Source: Tetrastigma voinierianum
Taxonomy: Eukaryota; Streptophyta; Magnoliopsida; Vitales; Vitaceae
NCBI GenBank assembly: GCA_016808115.1
Contig: JAEQBH010004557.1
Location: 335,483-399,482 of the forward strand
Direction: 5' to 3'
DNA length: 64,000 nucleotides
The notes beneath the pieces are model-generated. The model ran no database searches, had not been told where the DNA came from, and saw only the letters and a program-made list of their open reading frames with translations. The first letter of the stretch is position 1, and the number at the start of each line of letters is the position of its first letter. The translations under genes were made by a program, and so were the position numbers. This document shows, piece after piece, positions 22,990-35,660 of this stretch.

Positions 22990-25969
22990 TACCTTACGGG
23001 GTAACATAAACATAATTTTATATATGTTTTAGTGTATAAATCGGGCCAAATGAGGATTTTCAAGAATTAATAAATGATAAAATAAGAAAATGTTAAATGT
23101 TATATGATCGAAAATGAGTATATGTGATTGAGTGATAAATATTTAAACGTCAAATGATAGAACAGGAATTAACCCCCAGGAGAAGTAGAAAAGGGCAAAA
23201 ATGGAAATTTGTGAAAAAAGGGGACCTAAGGGTCATGATTATAAAGAATACGTAATAAAATTGTAAATATAGAGTTGAGTGAAAATAGAAAAGTATGGGC
23301 TATATAGTAAATATGAAGAACTTAAGTCCAAGAAAATAGATTTTGTAGGCAACAAGCCTTATGAGATTTAATGACAATACCACATTTGGTCTTAGAATGC
23401 TTGTTTAGGCAAAACACCGTATTTGAGAGGGAGTGAGAGGAGAAAGCTAGGGTTTGGGGAGAGAAGTAGAATGCGGTGCAGAGTAATCAGCTCTTTAATT
23501 CTGAATCTTACGAGAAGGAATGAGAAGAAGGGAGCTGGGCTTGAGGGGGTGCAAAAGATTCAAGGTGCGAAAACTAGGCTAGCACTCTTTACACATGTGT
23601 TTGGGTTGATAAAGAGCTTAACGAAAAAATGTGGTATAAAGTGTTCTTAGATGGTTTTTAGTTCAGTTTGAGTTGTTTTTGCATTGTTTTGATTGGCATG
23701 GATTGGTTTTGAGGAATGGTTGTAAAAAGAAGAATGTTGGGTTTTCAAAGGAAATGCTGTTAAAAATTTGTCAAAACTCATGTTCTAGTTTTAGCTATAT
23801 GTTAAGTTATAATTATCCAAATGAAGTGATTCCAATTGATAAAGAACCATAAGAGATAGGGCTACAAATTTATAGAAGGTACCAGAAGCAAGTGTGGCTC
23901 TAAAGGCTCCAATATGGGCTTAAATGTGAGTTAAATTTAGCTCATGGGGTACTTCACTCTGTTTTTGGAATTATTTGTTATGTGTTTTTGTCATAAGTTG
24001 AGTTTCACTCATTCAAATTGAGTGCTTCAAAATTCTGGGTAAAATAGACTTCTAGGGAAATAATTTACTAGAAGGAAGTGTATGCAAGTATTACCCCAAG
24101 TGAAATCTGTAAAATGGAGCTGTATTGAAACAGTATGAATTTACTTTTAACAAATTGGAATGATCTAGATGTAAAATGCAATAACGAGTTTTGTTGATCA
24201 GTGGATGAATTTCAATTGGATGAAACTTTAGAACCATAGCTTCAAGTAATTATGAAGGAAAAATTACCAATTTATGGTTAGAGCCTGAAATTGAGAATAA
24301 TAGTAGGTAACGAGTGAGTTAGATTTATCTGGGCTTGGTTTGGCATTAAAATGCCGTAACTTGAGTTTGGGTGATCCAAATGAGATGATTCCAATTCCTA
24401 CTAAAAATAGACTCATAGGGCTATAATTTTCTTGAAGGAAGCATAAGCAAAATATGGTTCATGTGTCCCCAAAAAGTTTTTCAAATGAAGGAGTATTGGG
24501 TAGACATCAACCCTAACCAAAAACTCTACAGAATAACTTAGGCTAATATGTGATTGTCATTATATTTGAATAGGAGTGACAAGGAGGCAAAGCCCGCGTG
24601 AAGTGAGGGTTAGAACTGAATCAAAGCTAATTTTGTTGTTTCTCCAAACTCTCTCTATTTCAAAATATAATTAAAATGATTTGAATTTTGGAAATGATTG
24701 TAGTACATATTGATTATGTTTGAAATGAGTTTGTTTTAAGTATGATTTGAGACAATTGGCAGCAAGCAATTTGCACACTTAAGAAAAGTGCGTAGAATGT
24801 AAAAAAATATTCTATTTGCATACAAATGTATATATACTATTTGTAAAAATTATATTGAATGATTTTTAATGTATAAAGATGATATAGATTAGGGTCGAGG
24901 ATTAAGGGATAAAGTGGTATGCAAATAAGAGTCGAACAAATATTACTATTGCAACTTATCTTGTGATCAGTAGCCAGTAGACAATTATCAGTAGTGTACA
25001 CAAGCGAGTCATATTGCATAAAACCGTGTTACACCTCTGACTTGAGCGGGTCGTGCGGTGATTTGATATCTGTGCGCAGAAAGCATAAGATTAAGTCGAA
25101 TGAGTACAAAGTAAAATGTTAATAAGAATGAAAAAGTGCATAATTGATGATCGAGATGATTTGTTTTTCATGAAAATGCATAGATTGAGAATGACCAATG
25201 AATTATAATTAGGTCGATGATATATCTTTAAGTATGTATTATCTTGCATTGGCCATTTAAAGTACGAACATTGTCTTATGGAAATTGCATGATTTGATTT
25301 AAGCCACGAAATAAAGATAGAATCGTATAGAACCATTAGCATGAGAAAATGCTTAAGCGTGTTTGTTTTGTCAGCGTCGCAGTGCAAAACAGCAGTGCGA
25401 GGACGAGAATCGTCGGGCGCGGAGTCACAAACAATGCGAGGGTATAAGTAAATGCTCCGTCCATGCATATCATTTCATTCATGATGTCACAATAATGCTG
25501 CATTAATTCAATGATGTAAAAGAATCTTATGGAAAGTATATTTTGACTCATTTTATTTGGAATATTTTATGGAATGTGTTTTAAAGAGGAGGTGAACTCT
25601 GGGGCTATCATTTTTGTAAATGTATTTGAAAAGGCATGGAATGTCGATTTATATAAATGCGTGAATGAGAATAGTTATGGGCCACTGTTGAGATTAAGGG
25701 ATGTATATATATTCTTTTATGTCAAATAATGTGATTAGGCGTCTTGATATCATATACCTATAAATAATTATCTGTTTTTGTAAATTAATATTAATTATTC
25801 ATATTAGAAATATGGGTATATGAAATATGTTTAAATGAACAAGTCTTTAAAAGGTAAGAGCGTTAACGATGCAGGTCAGGAATTTGAAATTTCACTAATT
25901 AGTTGTAAAATGCATTTTGTGAACACTCTGAATCCTTCTCGGCCCGGAAAGCTCTGAGATCGGGTGACA
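22990..25969 (+). repeat. LTR of family A, copy A2
   Basis: It aligns with A1 in the same orientation and with A3 in reverse. Shared phrases are GGACCTAAGGGTCAT at 23222, GTCATAAGTTGAGTTTCACTCA at 23991 and GATGATTCCAATTCCTA at 24384. The end CGGGTGACA at 25961-25969 fits the usual TGACA end of such LTRs. A short palindrome ATTGGTATACCAAT at 26009-26022, 40 bases beyond, holds TTGGTAT and might be a worn primer site. Confidence 0.6.
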
Positions 25970-27691
25970 ACATATTACGTTCGTTCATAGTATTGCTAGT
26001 TTGACTCCTATTGGTATACCAATATATCCTTAACTCGAATATGACGGATAACATTCTATTAAGAGCATTAAAAATCAGTCATAGAAATTTATAATAGGAT
26101 ATATACATTTATACTCAAGTAGCACGCATTTATAATACTATTACAATTTTTCATGGCAATCATTTCACAATCAATTTTCTCCGTCACTTAAAATAAATAA
26201 ATATGCCGATTTTATTGATAATCATTTCAATAATTGTGAAAAAAAATTTGATACTTGAAATAAGAAGAAGAATAGAAACGAGAACGAAAGATTAGAAATT
26301 CGCTTCGATTCGTATCCTCGGAATCACGACTTCAATTAGGTTTTCCTCGTCTTAACTAATCAATTACAATTAGAAAACAATATCGGATTGGCTTATTTAG
26401 GTTTCTAGTTAGGGTTGTTTACCTACACACATACTTGTAAAAAATTTTGAGAACAAATGAGCCATAATTTTACCCAAACTTTTCCTTCCATAAGTCTAGT
26501 TGTTCCTCTATAAATCTATTTTATTAAAGGAAGTGGAATCATCAAATTTGGGCAAAACTCCGAGATATGTCCTAAACATCCGGGACTAATTCTTTTCCAG
26601 CACAGGCAGGAAATTTGCCCAAAGAAACAAAGACTCAGCACCCAAGATATGAATTACGGGTCTAATGAGGTCACAAAATTGAATACACTTGTCGAGAAAT
26701 TTGTTCTCCTAAAAGTCTAGTTTATCTAGAAATTTGAATCACTCAGTGAAACTTAACTTATGGCCTAAATACCAAAACTGTTCGAAACACAGGTATATCG
26801 GGGCGAACTAGAATTGACCAGAAAACATAGTCTCACTTTGGCAATTTTAAGGTCCAGTAGGAATCTGAATTGTTTATAATTATTTTAAGGAGATTTGTTC
26901 TCCTAAAAGTCTATTTTACCTAAAATTTTGAATCACTCAATTTGGATGTGTGATGACCAAGTTATGGCTAAAACAAAAACATGGGTTTTAAAATTTTGGC
27001 GATCTCCCCCTAAAAACCCAACATTTTCTTTATACAAAAATTCTTGACACACAATCAAACACCATACCTGCATAACAACTTAAACCCGACCCCAACAAAT
27101 AAACCAATCAACATCATTTTTATACCAACTTAGGGTTCTTCTAAACTACGGCACAACATTAAGGAAGGATTAGGGTTTGATTCTTACTTTTAAATCTTTG
27201 ATTCTTCAACATCAATCTTCCTTCCTTTTCGTGATGCCTTAATCCTTGATTTCATAGAGCCAAGACCACTAATCTTTCTCCTCTCTCTACAATAAGAAAA
27301 AAGCCCTATCCTTTCTCTCCCTTTCTTTTTCAAATGTGCAAAAAATCTTCTCAAATATAATATTTAGTCTTTGAAATAAAATCTCTCGCACTAAACCTTG
27401 TTTGGCTGCCACTAATTCCCATTTTCTCATTTTTCTCTCACTTTAAAGCTTCATTTCAATTTATTTCCACTTCATTTCATTTCATTTATACTTTAGCACC
27501 CATTACTGTATTTATGACCCTTAGGTCCTCATTTGACATTTTACCAAATTTATTTGGCTCTTGTAAAATTTACGGGTTTTTTTTATCATTTTTAGTTTTT
27601 AGCCATTTAAACTCCGAAAAGATATAATTTAATTTATTTAATACCACAGATGTTATTAAATTTGCTAGGATGTTATTTTTCGGGCGTTACA
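25970..27691 (-). repeat. LTR of family A, copy A3, inverted and truncated
   Basis: Reading leftward from 27691, the sequence begins TGTAACGCCCGAAAAAT, a clean LTR start. It then passes GGACCTAAGGGTCATAAATAC (the A2 phrase at 23222) and GGCCATAAGTTAAGTTTCACTG (the A2 phrase at 23991). The match fades toward 26000, so it covers roughly the first 1.7 kb of the 3 kb LTR. A2 and A3 lie tail to tail and form a large inverted repeat around 24.7-26.0 kb. Confidence 0.62.
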
Positions 27692-27722
27692 AAGCCGACC
27701 AGGGTTTTTGGTATGCATAATT

Positions 27723-27734
27723 TGGTATCAGAGC
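27723..27734 (+). other. Primer binding site for initiator tRNA-Met
   Basis: TGGTATCAGAGC, preceded by TT, is the exact complement of the 3' end of plant initiator tRNA-Met and is used by most Ty3/gypsy chromoviruses. It reads on the plus strand, about 350 bases before a plus-strand gag. It lies 30 bases outside the start of LTR A3, which has the wrong orientation to be its own 5' LTR. Confidence 0.85.
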
Positions 27735-28089
27735 TTAGGTAAATGATTACCTATTGAGCTTAGGTGAGTGTATCCACAAGTATGGTCCTGATTCTAGCTA
27801 AAAGTATCTGGCTAGGTATCCAAGAGTCTGAGTACCACGAATACCTAGGGTACGATGGGCATGGATTTAGATCATTGCATGGGGTGCATTATATGTTTTA
27901 TTGTTTCTAACATGCTCAATCATTTTGTAATGTTACAAATTGTGTGAATTATATGTAAATTAAATATATCACTGGAAAAGAACACAGGGTTAGAGAACAT
28001 AACATAGGGGTTAGAAAAATGAAAAGAAACGGGATAGTTCGGGATGTTGGGGTCTAGTAGTAGTTGGCTTGCATGCACTCTCTTTTGAA

Positions 28090-28800
28090 GTTAAACCAAG
28101 GAGGAGAGGATCTCAAGGTTTATGGAGATCACCTCCGGTGCCACTAGGATAAGGCTAGCTGCAATCTAGCTAGAGGGCGAATCCCAAGTATGGTGGGATT
28201 GGGTCAAAGCCTCAAGGAACTTGGAGGCAATGACATGGGAAGAGTTCCGTGAGCTCTTCATGGGTAAGTATTTCTCGGCGCCTGCTCGACATGCAAAAAC
28301 CGGGTTCCTAGAGCAAAATAAATGAGCTTGATATGATTGCCTCAAATACGTGGCTAAGTTCACTGAATTAGCCCGTTTCACTGATGATTATGTGGCCACA
28401 GACATGGCCAAAGGGAGAAAGTCTGAGGATGGTCTAAAGATGTCCATCCAGGGTAAAATTGTGGGACTCCTTCTATAAGACATGAACTTAAAGGTCAAGA
28501 AAGCTATGGCCATAGAGAGAGAAATTGATGACGCATGGAGCATCGTGATCGCAGTGCTGGCGATGAGAAGATGGAGAATCCGATGTGGCACAGCGAGGAA
28601 GCAGAGGGAACATACTTCACGAGGATTTGGGGACAAGGCACGAGGTTATCAAGGCTAGGCGAGTTAGAGACTGTCTGGCGGGCGAGGCCGAGATGACGTA
28701 CTATCACTTCTTGTGACTTACGACAAATGACCCGGACACCCACAAGCGAATCCCGAGGTTACGTCAGGACACCTTAGTCCCAATCATCTGATGGGGTTGT
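28090..28800 (+). pseudogene. Gag of a Ty3/gypsy chromovirus (element C), frameshifted
   Basis: Gag would form the virus-like particle. Across frames the reading gives GQSLKELGGNDMGRVP, then HGYFSAPARHAKTGFLEQNK (about 28257-28320), YVAKFTELARFTDDYVATDM (about 28347-28406) and KMSIQGKIVGLLL-DMNLKVKKAMAIEREI (about 28437-28526). These match the Retrotrans_gag family phrases EFLELKQ, Y-A-FTELARF and DYVATDMAKVRKFEDGL. Stops interrupt it at least twice. A CCHC knuckle expected near 28690 is degraded. The gag of element D on the other strand is clearly related. Confidence 0.75.
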
Positions 28801-29089
28801 GCATAGACACGTTTGCCTCTCTTTACCCGGCACGGGCTAGAAGACCAATAATCTGATCCCGGGGTGTGCCTGAAGCATGGTTGTGGCTATTTAGCATAGA
28901 GGCCGAGAGGGCTTCACAGACCATGGGAATTCCAGTCGGAGTACAAGGCTCACATCTCCGGGATCGGGAGTAGTGTCTCTATCATTACACCTTCGACTTA
29001 ATAGATTATTCAGGGTATATTTCTATTCTCTCACCTATGGGCAAGGCCATTGTTGGTCCACGTAGCATATGCATGTGATTGTGCGTGCT
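28800..29089 (+). pseudogene. Possible protease remnant downstream of the element C gag
   Basis: The stretch lies where a chromovirus protease would start. A reading near 29010-29050 ends in ISILSPMGKAIVGPRSICM, which resembles the SSPLG...ICRGC segment after the catalytic D-G motif, but the catalytic triad itself is not visible. The pol that should follow is absent: LTR B2 begins within about 100 bases. Confidence 0.25.
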
Positions 29090-30430
29090 AGTGTGTAATT
29101 TAGGGACGAGGGAGTGGTAAAAGAAAGAGGAAGAATGTAAACGGGAGAAAAATTTACAAATTTTAGAAAAATGGCATGCGATAAAATTACCCAAAAATGG
29201 TTCCGGGAAGCTTGAAAATTTTCTAGATATCGGATGAAAGGTAGCTTGAGGCTTTACCAGATTGGATTTGTCTATAAATCTAATCACGTGAGACAGTTTC
29301 GTTAGGTGAGATAGTCGGATTTTCATTAGTTTCGGGGCATCAAGTGTCCCGTGGACCTCAAAAACGGGATTTTTAAGAAGAAAAAAAATCTCGAAAGTGG
29401 AAAATAAATTAAGTAAATTTTATTTAAAATAAATTGTGAACTTGAGGCAGGGATGTGAAATAAATTGTTTGGGGTAGAAACATACTCGAATGAAGTAATG
29501 GACACATGGCGCGATGTGGGCCATGTCTCGAACAGAGTAAGAGGTGCAAACTGGCTAAAGTTAAAAATCATATTGGGGGCAGAAAAATGAGGCAAAATTT
29601 ATCTTTTGGGAGAAAGCGTTAGAGAGAGAGATGGAGGCTGCTTCTCTCCGATCTCTGAGATCGATGGTGAATTCATCGGACCAAGAACGAAAGTTCATCT
29701 ACTCGATGAGGGCTACGCGTGGGTAGTAAAAGCATGGGATTTTGTCAAAGATTTAAGTAAGGAGTTCGGGAAATCAAAGGTTTCAGGTTTAAGAAGTGTC
29801 AACGGGGACTTCCTAGAGTTTCTTCTACGCTCCAAGAGGTAGTGATTCTTCCTACTTTGGTTATTTTCCCTTCTAGGGGCTATTTGGCGGTTTTTGCCCT
29901 AAGGGGTTGTTTGGCAAAATAATGGGTTAGGGGAATAGTGCACTATTTTGACCCTTTATAATGTCCAATTTTTGGGGGTGATTTTCGGTTAGAAAAATAG
30001 AGAATTTGGACTAGCATCCTTCATGGAAGTGTAGTTTACCATCGGTGAACTTAATGTGGAACTTTTTTGAATCATCCAAATTGGACCTCTATAGCTTAAG
30101 TTATGTGATGTTTTCGAGGAGGCGCCATAGAGTTTGCCTTGTTTGGCGAACCTATTGTCCAGTTTTGGGAGGCGATTTTCGTTTTAGGAAAATGAGAATT
30201 TGGACTAGCTTTAACCTTCAAAGAAATTAACATTACTTGAGCAGTTTTGAAGCTTAGATCTCTTAAATCGGGATTTTCCACAGCTTCGAATTATAAGTTC
30301 TGGTTTTTTTGGGGACTTCCTTCTGACTTAAATTTGTTAATGATTATGTCCAGTTTTTGCCTGATTGGTATATGATTGTAGTGTATCATCATTGCTGATT
30401 GGGTGATCGCCGCCGGTTTGAAATTTGTGG
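29090..30430 (+). repeat. LTR B2, left part (split by element D)
   Basis: The probable start is TGTGTAATTTAGGGACG near 29091. It carries the phrases GGGGCATCAAGTGTCCCGTGGACC (29334-29357, read here in two parts) and GTTAGAGAGAGAGATGG (about 29617), then aligns with LTR B1 up to TTGAAATTTGTGG at 30418-30430, where element D begins. It may be the 3' LTR of element C, left after loss of pol. Confidence 0.6.
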
Positions 30431-32480
30431 CGGCTGATCTGGGGTGTGGATTAAGCCTGCATCAGCCGCGACTCCACTAGTGAATGTCGGGTGACGGCAT
30501 CTTTCGAAAAATCGAATGATCTCGTGGCATTTGTCTGAGGGGAGCTCTGCCCGAATACAAAACCTATCTGAAAACGGTTCAATATGACATTTCCATGGAG
30601 TAAGCGACCGCGTGGGCCACAAACCAATACTCATCGATGATCAACCGCGCCACAATAGTTTCAGAGGTAATAGAAATTATCCTTATACATCGCCTCATCA
30701 ACTTAGAGAGTTTAATACATGTGTACACATAACAAAACCCAGAAAGCCCGCAAACCAGGCTTTCTTCTTAAACGGCCTCTAGGATGAGCAAAATCTCCTT
30801 AATAAATCTTTATTGCACGAAAAATAATATCCTACGACAGGGGTGAGCTATCGCCGATAGTGGAATCACCCTAATGGATTTTCCCCACTAAATTGCATAT
30901 GCAATGCTCCAAAGTAAACACACATTCTAACAATTGATAAATCCTACTTGAATGTCTAAATGACCACGACCAGCATCCAGGGGTCTCGCGGAGCTCCCTC
31001 CACCTTGCCTAAGCCATGTATGAGAAAACATTTTCAAAAGCAATTCTTGTTTGTTTTCGAAACTATACTACCGAGTATCGGTAAAAATATGGGACTACCC
31101 TCGGGCGAATGTGTTGGAGAGACAGCCAGAAAGCAGTCATGGTCCTCATCAGAAATGATCGGATTGGACCAGTCTCACAATCTGCCAGAATTCACTTTCA
31201 AAACGTTTTCATTTTTCTTTCAATTTTTCATGTCATGCACTCACCTGAATTTCTAGACTACCCTAGTGCATATGAGATGCATTATGTCATTTCATACAAT
31301 ATACAACGCATCTGGAAATATCTGAAGTAAATGCGTATATTTACGCAATTTCGATACCATTATAAGTCAAACAATATCAACCATCACCAAATTAGCTCAC
31401 TTGAGCTAAACACTATTTCATTTTCAATGGCCTACACCCACAATTATATTCTATATATTATGGCATAATATTAACAACTGACATTTACCTATTGATTTCT
31501 TTTGATCCATGGCTTTCCAAAGCCTCATCCCGACAATTTCCAATTCCAAAACACATGGACATTTACTTGGTCGATTCCTTCTCTATTGGGACATTTCTGA
31601 TCCCGAAAATAAACTTTAAGTGGGTTGTCACGGGTAGCCTCACTTCTAGCTCAGTTCCTCTTGGTGGAATCAGGTATAATAGTCATTCGGCGCAATACAT
31701 GTAAACGTGTGTGTAAAACCGACACAGTCAAACGGTGACTACAGCATCCCCAGCGGGTTAAAAATTCCTGACTTGGTCCGCATGTTTTGGGACCGATCGC
31801 CTCTGCCCTACGCCTCAATCAGCGAAAACTTATTGCCAAAACTTTTAAATAAAGTGTAAAACCCAAGTAGGATAAATCCTACCTCACAGTTTGCGTAGCT
31901 CTAAAAGCAGGTGCCAGCGTGTAGGCCTTAAATCAAATGGCATTTTATTCTTATCCCAAGCAGGGATTGACAGGTTGGATGTGGCTTGAAAGGGGAGACA
32001 TCTCTCTCTCTCTCTAAACAAGGCATCTAGCCTTTGCAAATCTGCACCTATCCTTTTCACACTTTTTTGGTCTTACAGTATTTGAAAGAGGATGTACTAT
32101 TTCCTCTTTTTGTCTTTTCTCGTTAAAACAAATTCAATAATGCCCATCGCTTTGAGAAGTTTTGGATTTTTGACATTTTACACACTATCCGTTAAATCCA
32201 TTTCGCATCATTTCTCTACCCATGCACCATGTGTAACGCTGATCATATTATATGTTTTTTGCCATGATTTCGGTGTTTTCTAGCACGGGTGCACGATCTT
32301 ATCGGCGATGTCAACTCGACTATCTCGAAGTGACGAAATTCGACGTGCTAGCTAGATTTTTGCAAAGGCGAGTTCAACGGTGGGGGCTGTTTTTGTCATC
32401 CGAGATCTAGAGAATAAATTTCGGGATTTTTGACAATAATTGTTTTACCTTTTTGAAAGCGGTTTTGCCAAGATCTTACA
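30431..32480 (-). repeat. 3' LTR of element D
   Basis: In element direction it starts TGTAAGATCTTGGC at 32480, directly after a polypurine tract. It aligns with the 5' LTR at many points: ACTTAGAGAGTT at 30702 and 37167, GTTTTCGAAACTATACTACC at 31050 (related phrase at 37510), GGTAAAAATATGGGACTA at 31080 and 37540, and AAACAAATTCAATAATGCC at 32127 and 38630. A CT repeat lies at 31999-32015. The copies differ heavily, so the insertion is old. Confidence 0.75.
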
Positions 32481-32495
32481 ATCTCCCCCTCCTTG
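32481..32495 (-). other. Polypurine tract of element D
   Basis: On the minus strand CAAGGAGGGGGAGAT runs straight into the TGTAAG start of the 3' LTR. This is the primer for second-strand synthesis in LTR retrotransposons. Confidence 0.75.
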
Positions 32496-32589
32496 AGAAT
32501 TTCGTACCCGAAATTTTGGACAATCACATCATTCACATGCATGTCTGCGTGCTCCACCATGCATGTAAACTCGTCATTTAATTATTAAT

Positions 32590-33500
32590 TAACAAACTAA
32601 TCCACGTACAGCGATCCCGTAAGAAGGGGTAGGTGGCCCGCATCGTGTCCTCGCGCTTCCATGTTGACTCATCCACTCCATAGTGCCGTCATAGCACCCC
32701 ACTAGCCTCACGGTCTTGCGTTGCAAAACACGATGATCACGGCTATCAAAATGCATCTTGGTCCCTCCTTAAAGGTCCCATCGATTGCGCTTCGACCTCG
32801 GTCTATTCCCGATCAGCGGCTGGATGCAGGTATCTTAGGGTGACGGCAAATCTCTGGTTTACCTGACATGCTTGGCGATAACATGCCCAGTGCAGCTGGT
32901 GCTACCTCTCGGTATACCGAGAAGGCCCGTTCTGGCGTGCTTCTCCAAACGCGAGCGACCACTCCTCTCTTAGGTATCACCTTGAAGGCGTGATCTCGAC
33001 CTCAGAACTCTAAGGTGGCGTAATTTGCATACTGCATAACTCTTAAATGGCTCTGAGTCGTGAGAAGGCTTGGCTGTCGTATCCAAGAAGCTCACCTTCT
33101 TGGAGGTGTCTCCTAACGAATCGGGACCAGAGTGATGGAGTTCTCCCACCTCGGTCCCGACCTTAACTGATGATACACATGGCCTCCCCATACAATGCCT
33201 CATATGGTGCCATTTGTATACTACGCTGATAACTATTGTTGCTGGCGAATTCCACTAGGGAAAATGCTCCTCCGGCTACCCTTATGATCGGAGCCTTGTC
33301 ACTGCGACATGTCCTCTAACACTGTATATAAGCGACATGTCCTCCCAGCTGCATATATAATCCATCTGACACGTATTACTACCTGACCCTTACTTGAATT
33401 TGTATGTGACCAGACCTTCAAGGTCACAATCTTTGACAATCAGTGGGCGATCGATCTATTCAGTCGCTTCATATTTGAAGATGACATCCATTTACGAGCC
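32590..33500 (-). pseudogene. Integrase C-terminal half and chromodomain of element D
   Basis: Across frames on the minus strand, 33290-33180 reads SLVEFASNNSYQRSIQMAPY, then EALYG, and the frame 33203-32970 continues with GRPCVSSVKVGTEVGE, GPDSLGDTSKKVSF and TAKPSHDSE. These match the chromovirus phrases LVEFAYNNSYQ, APYEALYGRPC, VGE---GPDLI and TAQSRQKSY. Around 32675-32630 the reading TWKREDTMRATYPFLRD corresponds to the end of the chromodomain (ATWEREDEMR--YP-LF). Chromodomains steer insertion toward marked chromatin. The catalytic core of the integrase is not recognisable. Confidence 0.75.
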
Positions 33501-33596
33501 ACGCGCGGCTCGTGAAGCAACACCAATGCAATTTCAAGGGACCTTCATCAATCTCGAGTCCTCAGGCTCACATCCACTTTCAAACTTTAAGTCTAC

Positions 33597-33765
33597 GTGA
33601 TAACGACCGTATGTTTTTCATCTCGAGTCACTCCCGACTCCTATCACTCAACTCTAAGTCTATGTGATAACCATGACCGTGTGTTTTCATCTCGAGTCAC
33701 TCCCGACTCCTATCACTCAACTCTAAGTCTATGTGATAACTTGATCGTGTGTTTTCATCTCGAGC
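33597..33765. repeat. Tandem repeat, about 68-bp units, in element D
   Basis: Units start at 33597, 33664 and 33733 with GTGATAAC, each followed by a phrase ending GTTTTCATCTCGAG. The first two continue through TCACTCCCGACTCCTATCAC and CTCTAAGTCTA. The first two units are almost identical, much closer than the two LTRs are to each other. The third is partial. Confidence 0.8.
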
Positions 33766-33806
33766 AACATAATTCTTTAACCGCGAGCCTGCTGCTGCAC
33801 CATAAA

Positions 33807-33990
33807 TTGGATATATCTCCACTGGGACTCTTACCCACACGAAATTTGGATATCTCCACGAGTCTCTTACCGTGGATGGCTCCCCGGTCTCTTACACCTG
33901 AAATTTTTAGTTTCTCCGCAGGTCTCTTTCACACCCACATAGAAATTTGGGGCGTCTCCCGGGTCTCTTACACCCACACAGTCGGGATAC
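33807..33990. repeat. Second tandem array, 40-60-bp units, in element D
   Basis: Imperfect units each contain GAAATTTGG (or GAAATTTTTAG), a TCTCC word and a GTCTCTTACAC phrase, in at least four copies. The array lies directly beside the 68-bp array, where pol sequence would be expected. Confidence 0.55.
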
Positions 33991-34479
33991 CTTTGGATGA
34001 CACTACCGCGGGTGCCTCGCTACTGCCTCAGGCTTCTTCCTCTGCACCTTAGGGTTAACGATCCCTTCTTTTTGCTTTGCCACGACACACATTGAAGTAC
34101 TCTTCATTTCACGATTGAACTATGAGTCTCAAGTGGACATAGTCGAACAAACTAAACTCCACACTCTTTGAGTGGTGAATGACCACTGTATGAACCACGC
34201 ACGCCCGGCTCGGCCGATGTTCGTTGCACATGAGCATGATGATGCCATCTTTGTGACAACCCATTCGGTCAATCATGAGGCGAATCCTCGGAGATCTCGC
34301 AGCCATGGCAGCCCCAGACTTATCGGGTCGGCTCTCACCACATCCTAGGGAGAACATCATACTGTGGCTCCTCTAAGGCCTTAACCTCTACGCCCCGAAT
34401 CCATCACCTGAATGCAACAATGAGCGAATATAGTGCATCCAATTTAAGCGCTACTCTGGTCGACAAGTGCAAGGTAGAA

Positions 34480-35660
34480 GCATTACTGCAACCTCCAGGC
34501 TAATCTGCCACGCTCGGTCTACGTACCACGAGATCTGCGCACTCTAGAGACGATCTCGCCTCCTTGTGCCATTTGTGACAGAAATAGCATATGATGTCTG
34601 CGACCTGAGAAGACCCGGCACATGAGTCCGCATGCGACCTCTGCACACACTCTAGCCCACCGATGGCTGCTTGAGAGGTGCTCGTATAACACCGAAACTG
34701 AGCGGTTCCTCGACCCATATTAGGGTGTAGAGGAATGAGCTATGCTGCTGTACGTTACTGCCTGGCTAGCCTGGGCCCTGTTTGTCCCAGTCATGGGATC
34801 CCTTTGTCTCTAGAGGCGATCCATCCTCACATACTTGTTGTCTGTGAAGCCAGCACTCCTCCCTCATCTTGGCGCGACTAGATGCGATCACGGCTCTAGT
34901 CACGAAACTCGTGTGGCAGTCTTACGCCTCTTCCCGAAACTAGAAGAAGGCTGATCCTCACTGCTTTGCTTCTTCATGGCTCGCATCCAGAGTCTTTCGG
35001 GTGCGTCTGGTCTCTCTCTCTGTAGTCAGGTCGTCCCGACCAAAGCGGAGTCCATATCACGTAGGCGAGAGTCACCTACTATCCTACCCGAATGGACAAC
35101 TTCGAAGCTGTTCTCGAATCTCCTAACCTTGGCAATGTCGGTGGCCACGTAATCCTCAGCAAAACGGGCTAACTCTGTGAATCTAGCCCGCGTAATCCAT
35201 CGAGTCATCGCCGCGCCGATAGGAACTCCGAACGCATATGCCTCGTAGTATCTGGAAAGTGCTTACCATGAGCGGCTCAAAGCTGCGTGTCAGCCGCCTC
35301 CCCAGGTCTGCAGGGTCTTAAATCTTTCACCATGCACTTGGGCCTCACCCTCTGGCCCCGGAGCAGCGACTAACTGATCTGGTCGGCGTGAGAGGAGGTA
35401 AAATCTTCATGGCCTCTAACACCTTCTCGTCTGCGTGAACCAATGATCCACCATCGGGATCCTCCCTACGTGAATGTCGGAGGATGATGCGCCCAAACCT
35501 CTTGGAGGTTATTAGGACCTCACGACTACTGCTATACCAACACATTGCTATAGGCTGGCTGCCTTAACACCTACGACCTCTACGAGGCATGCTTACATCA
35601 AATGGTGGGGCGGTCGAATGTCGGTGGTGCCTGACCAGTACCTCGTGGACGCCCTCTACG
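34480..35660 (-). pseudogene. Gag of element D, frameshifted
   Basis: On the minus strand, 35275-35225 reads HGKHFPDTTRHMRSEFL. The frame 35208-35026 reads ARFTELARFAEDYVATDIAKVRRFENS and later RLRDMDSALV. This is the same Retrotrans_gag signature as in element C (FTELARF-DDYVATDMAKVR-FE, LQDMDSMV). A worn zinc knuckle, CYFCHKWHKEA, lies near 34590 in the frame 34718-34500. Protease and RT, which should follow at lower coordinates, are not recognisable; tandem arrays occupy that place. Confidence 0.72.

Noticed and set aside
26009..26022. Palindrome ATTGGTATACCAAT as a primer binding site for LTR A2
   Set aside because: Only TTGGTAT agrees with the tRNA-Met primer site, and it lies 40 bases past the LTR end; kept only as a remark.
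33597..33990. Tandem arrays considered as a CRISPR array
   Set aside because: Units follow each other without unique spacers, there are no cas genes, and the context is a plant retrotransposon.
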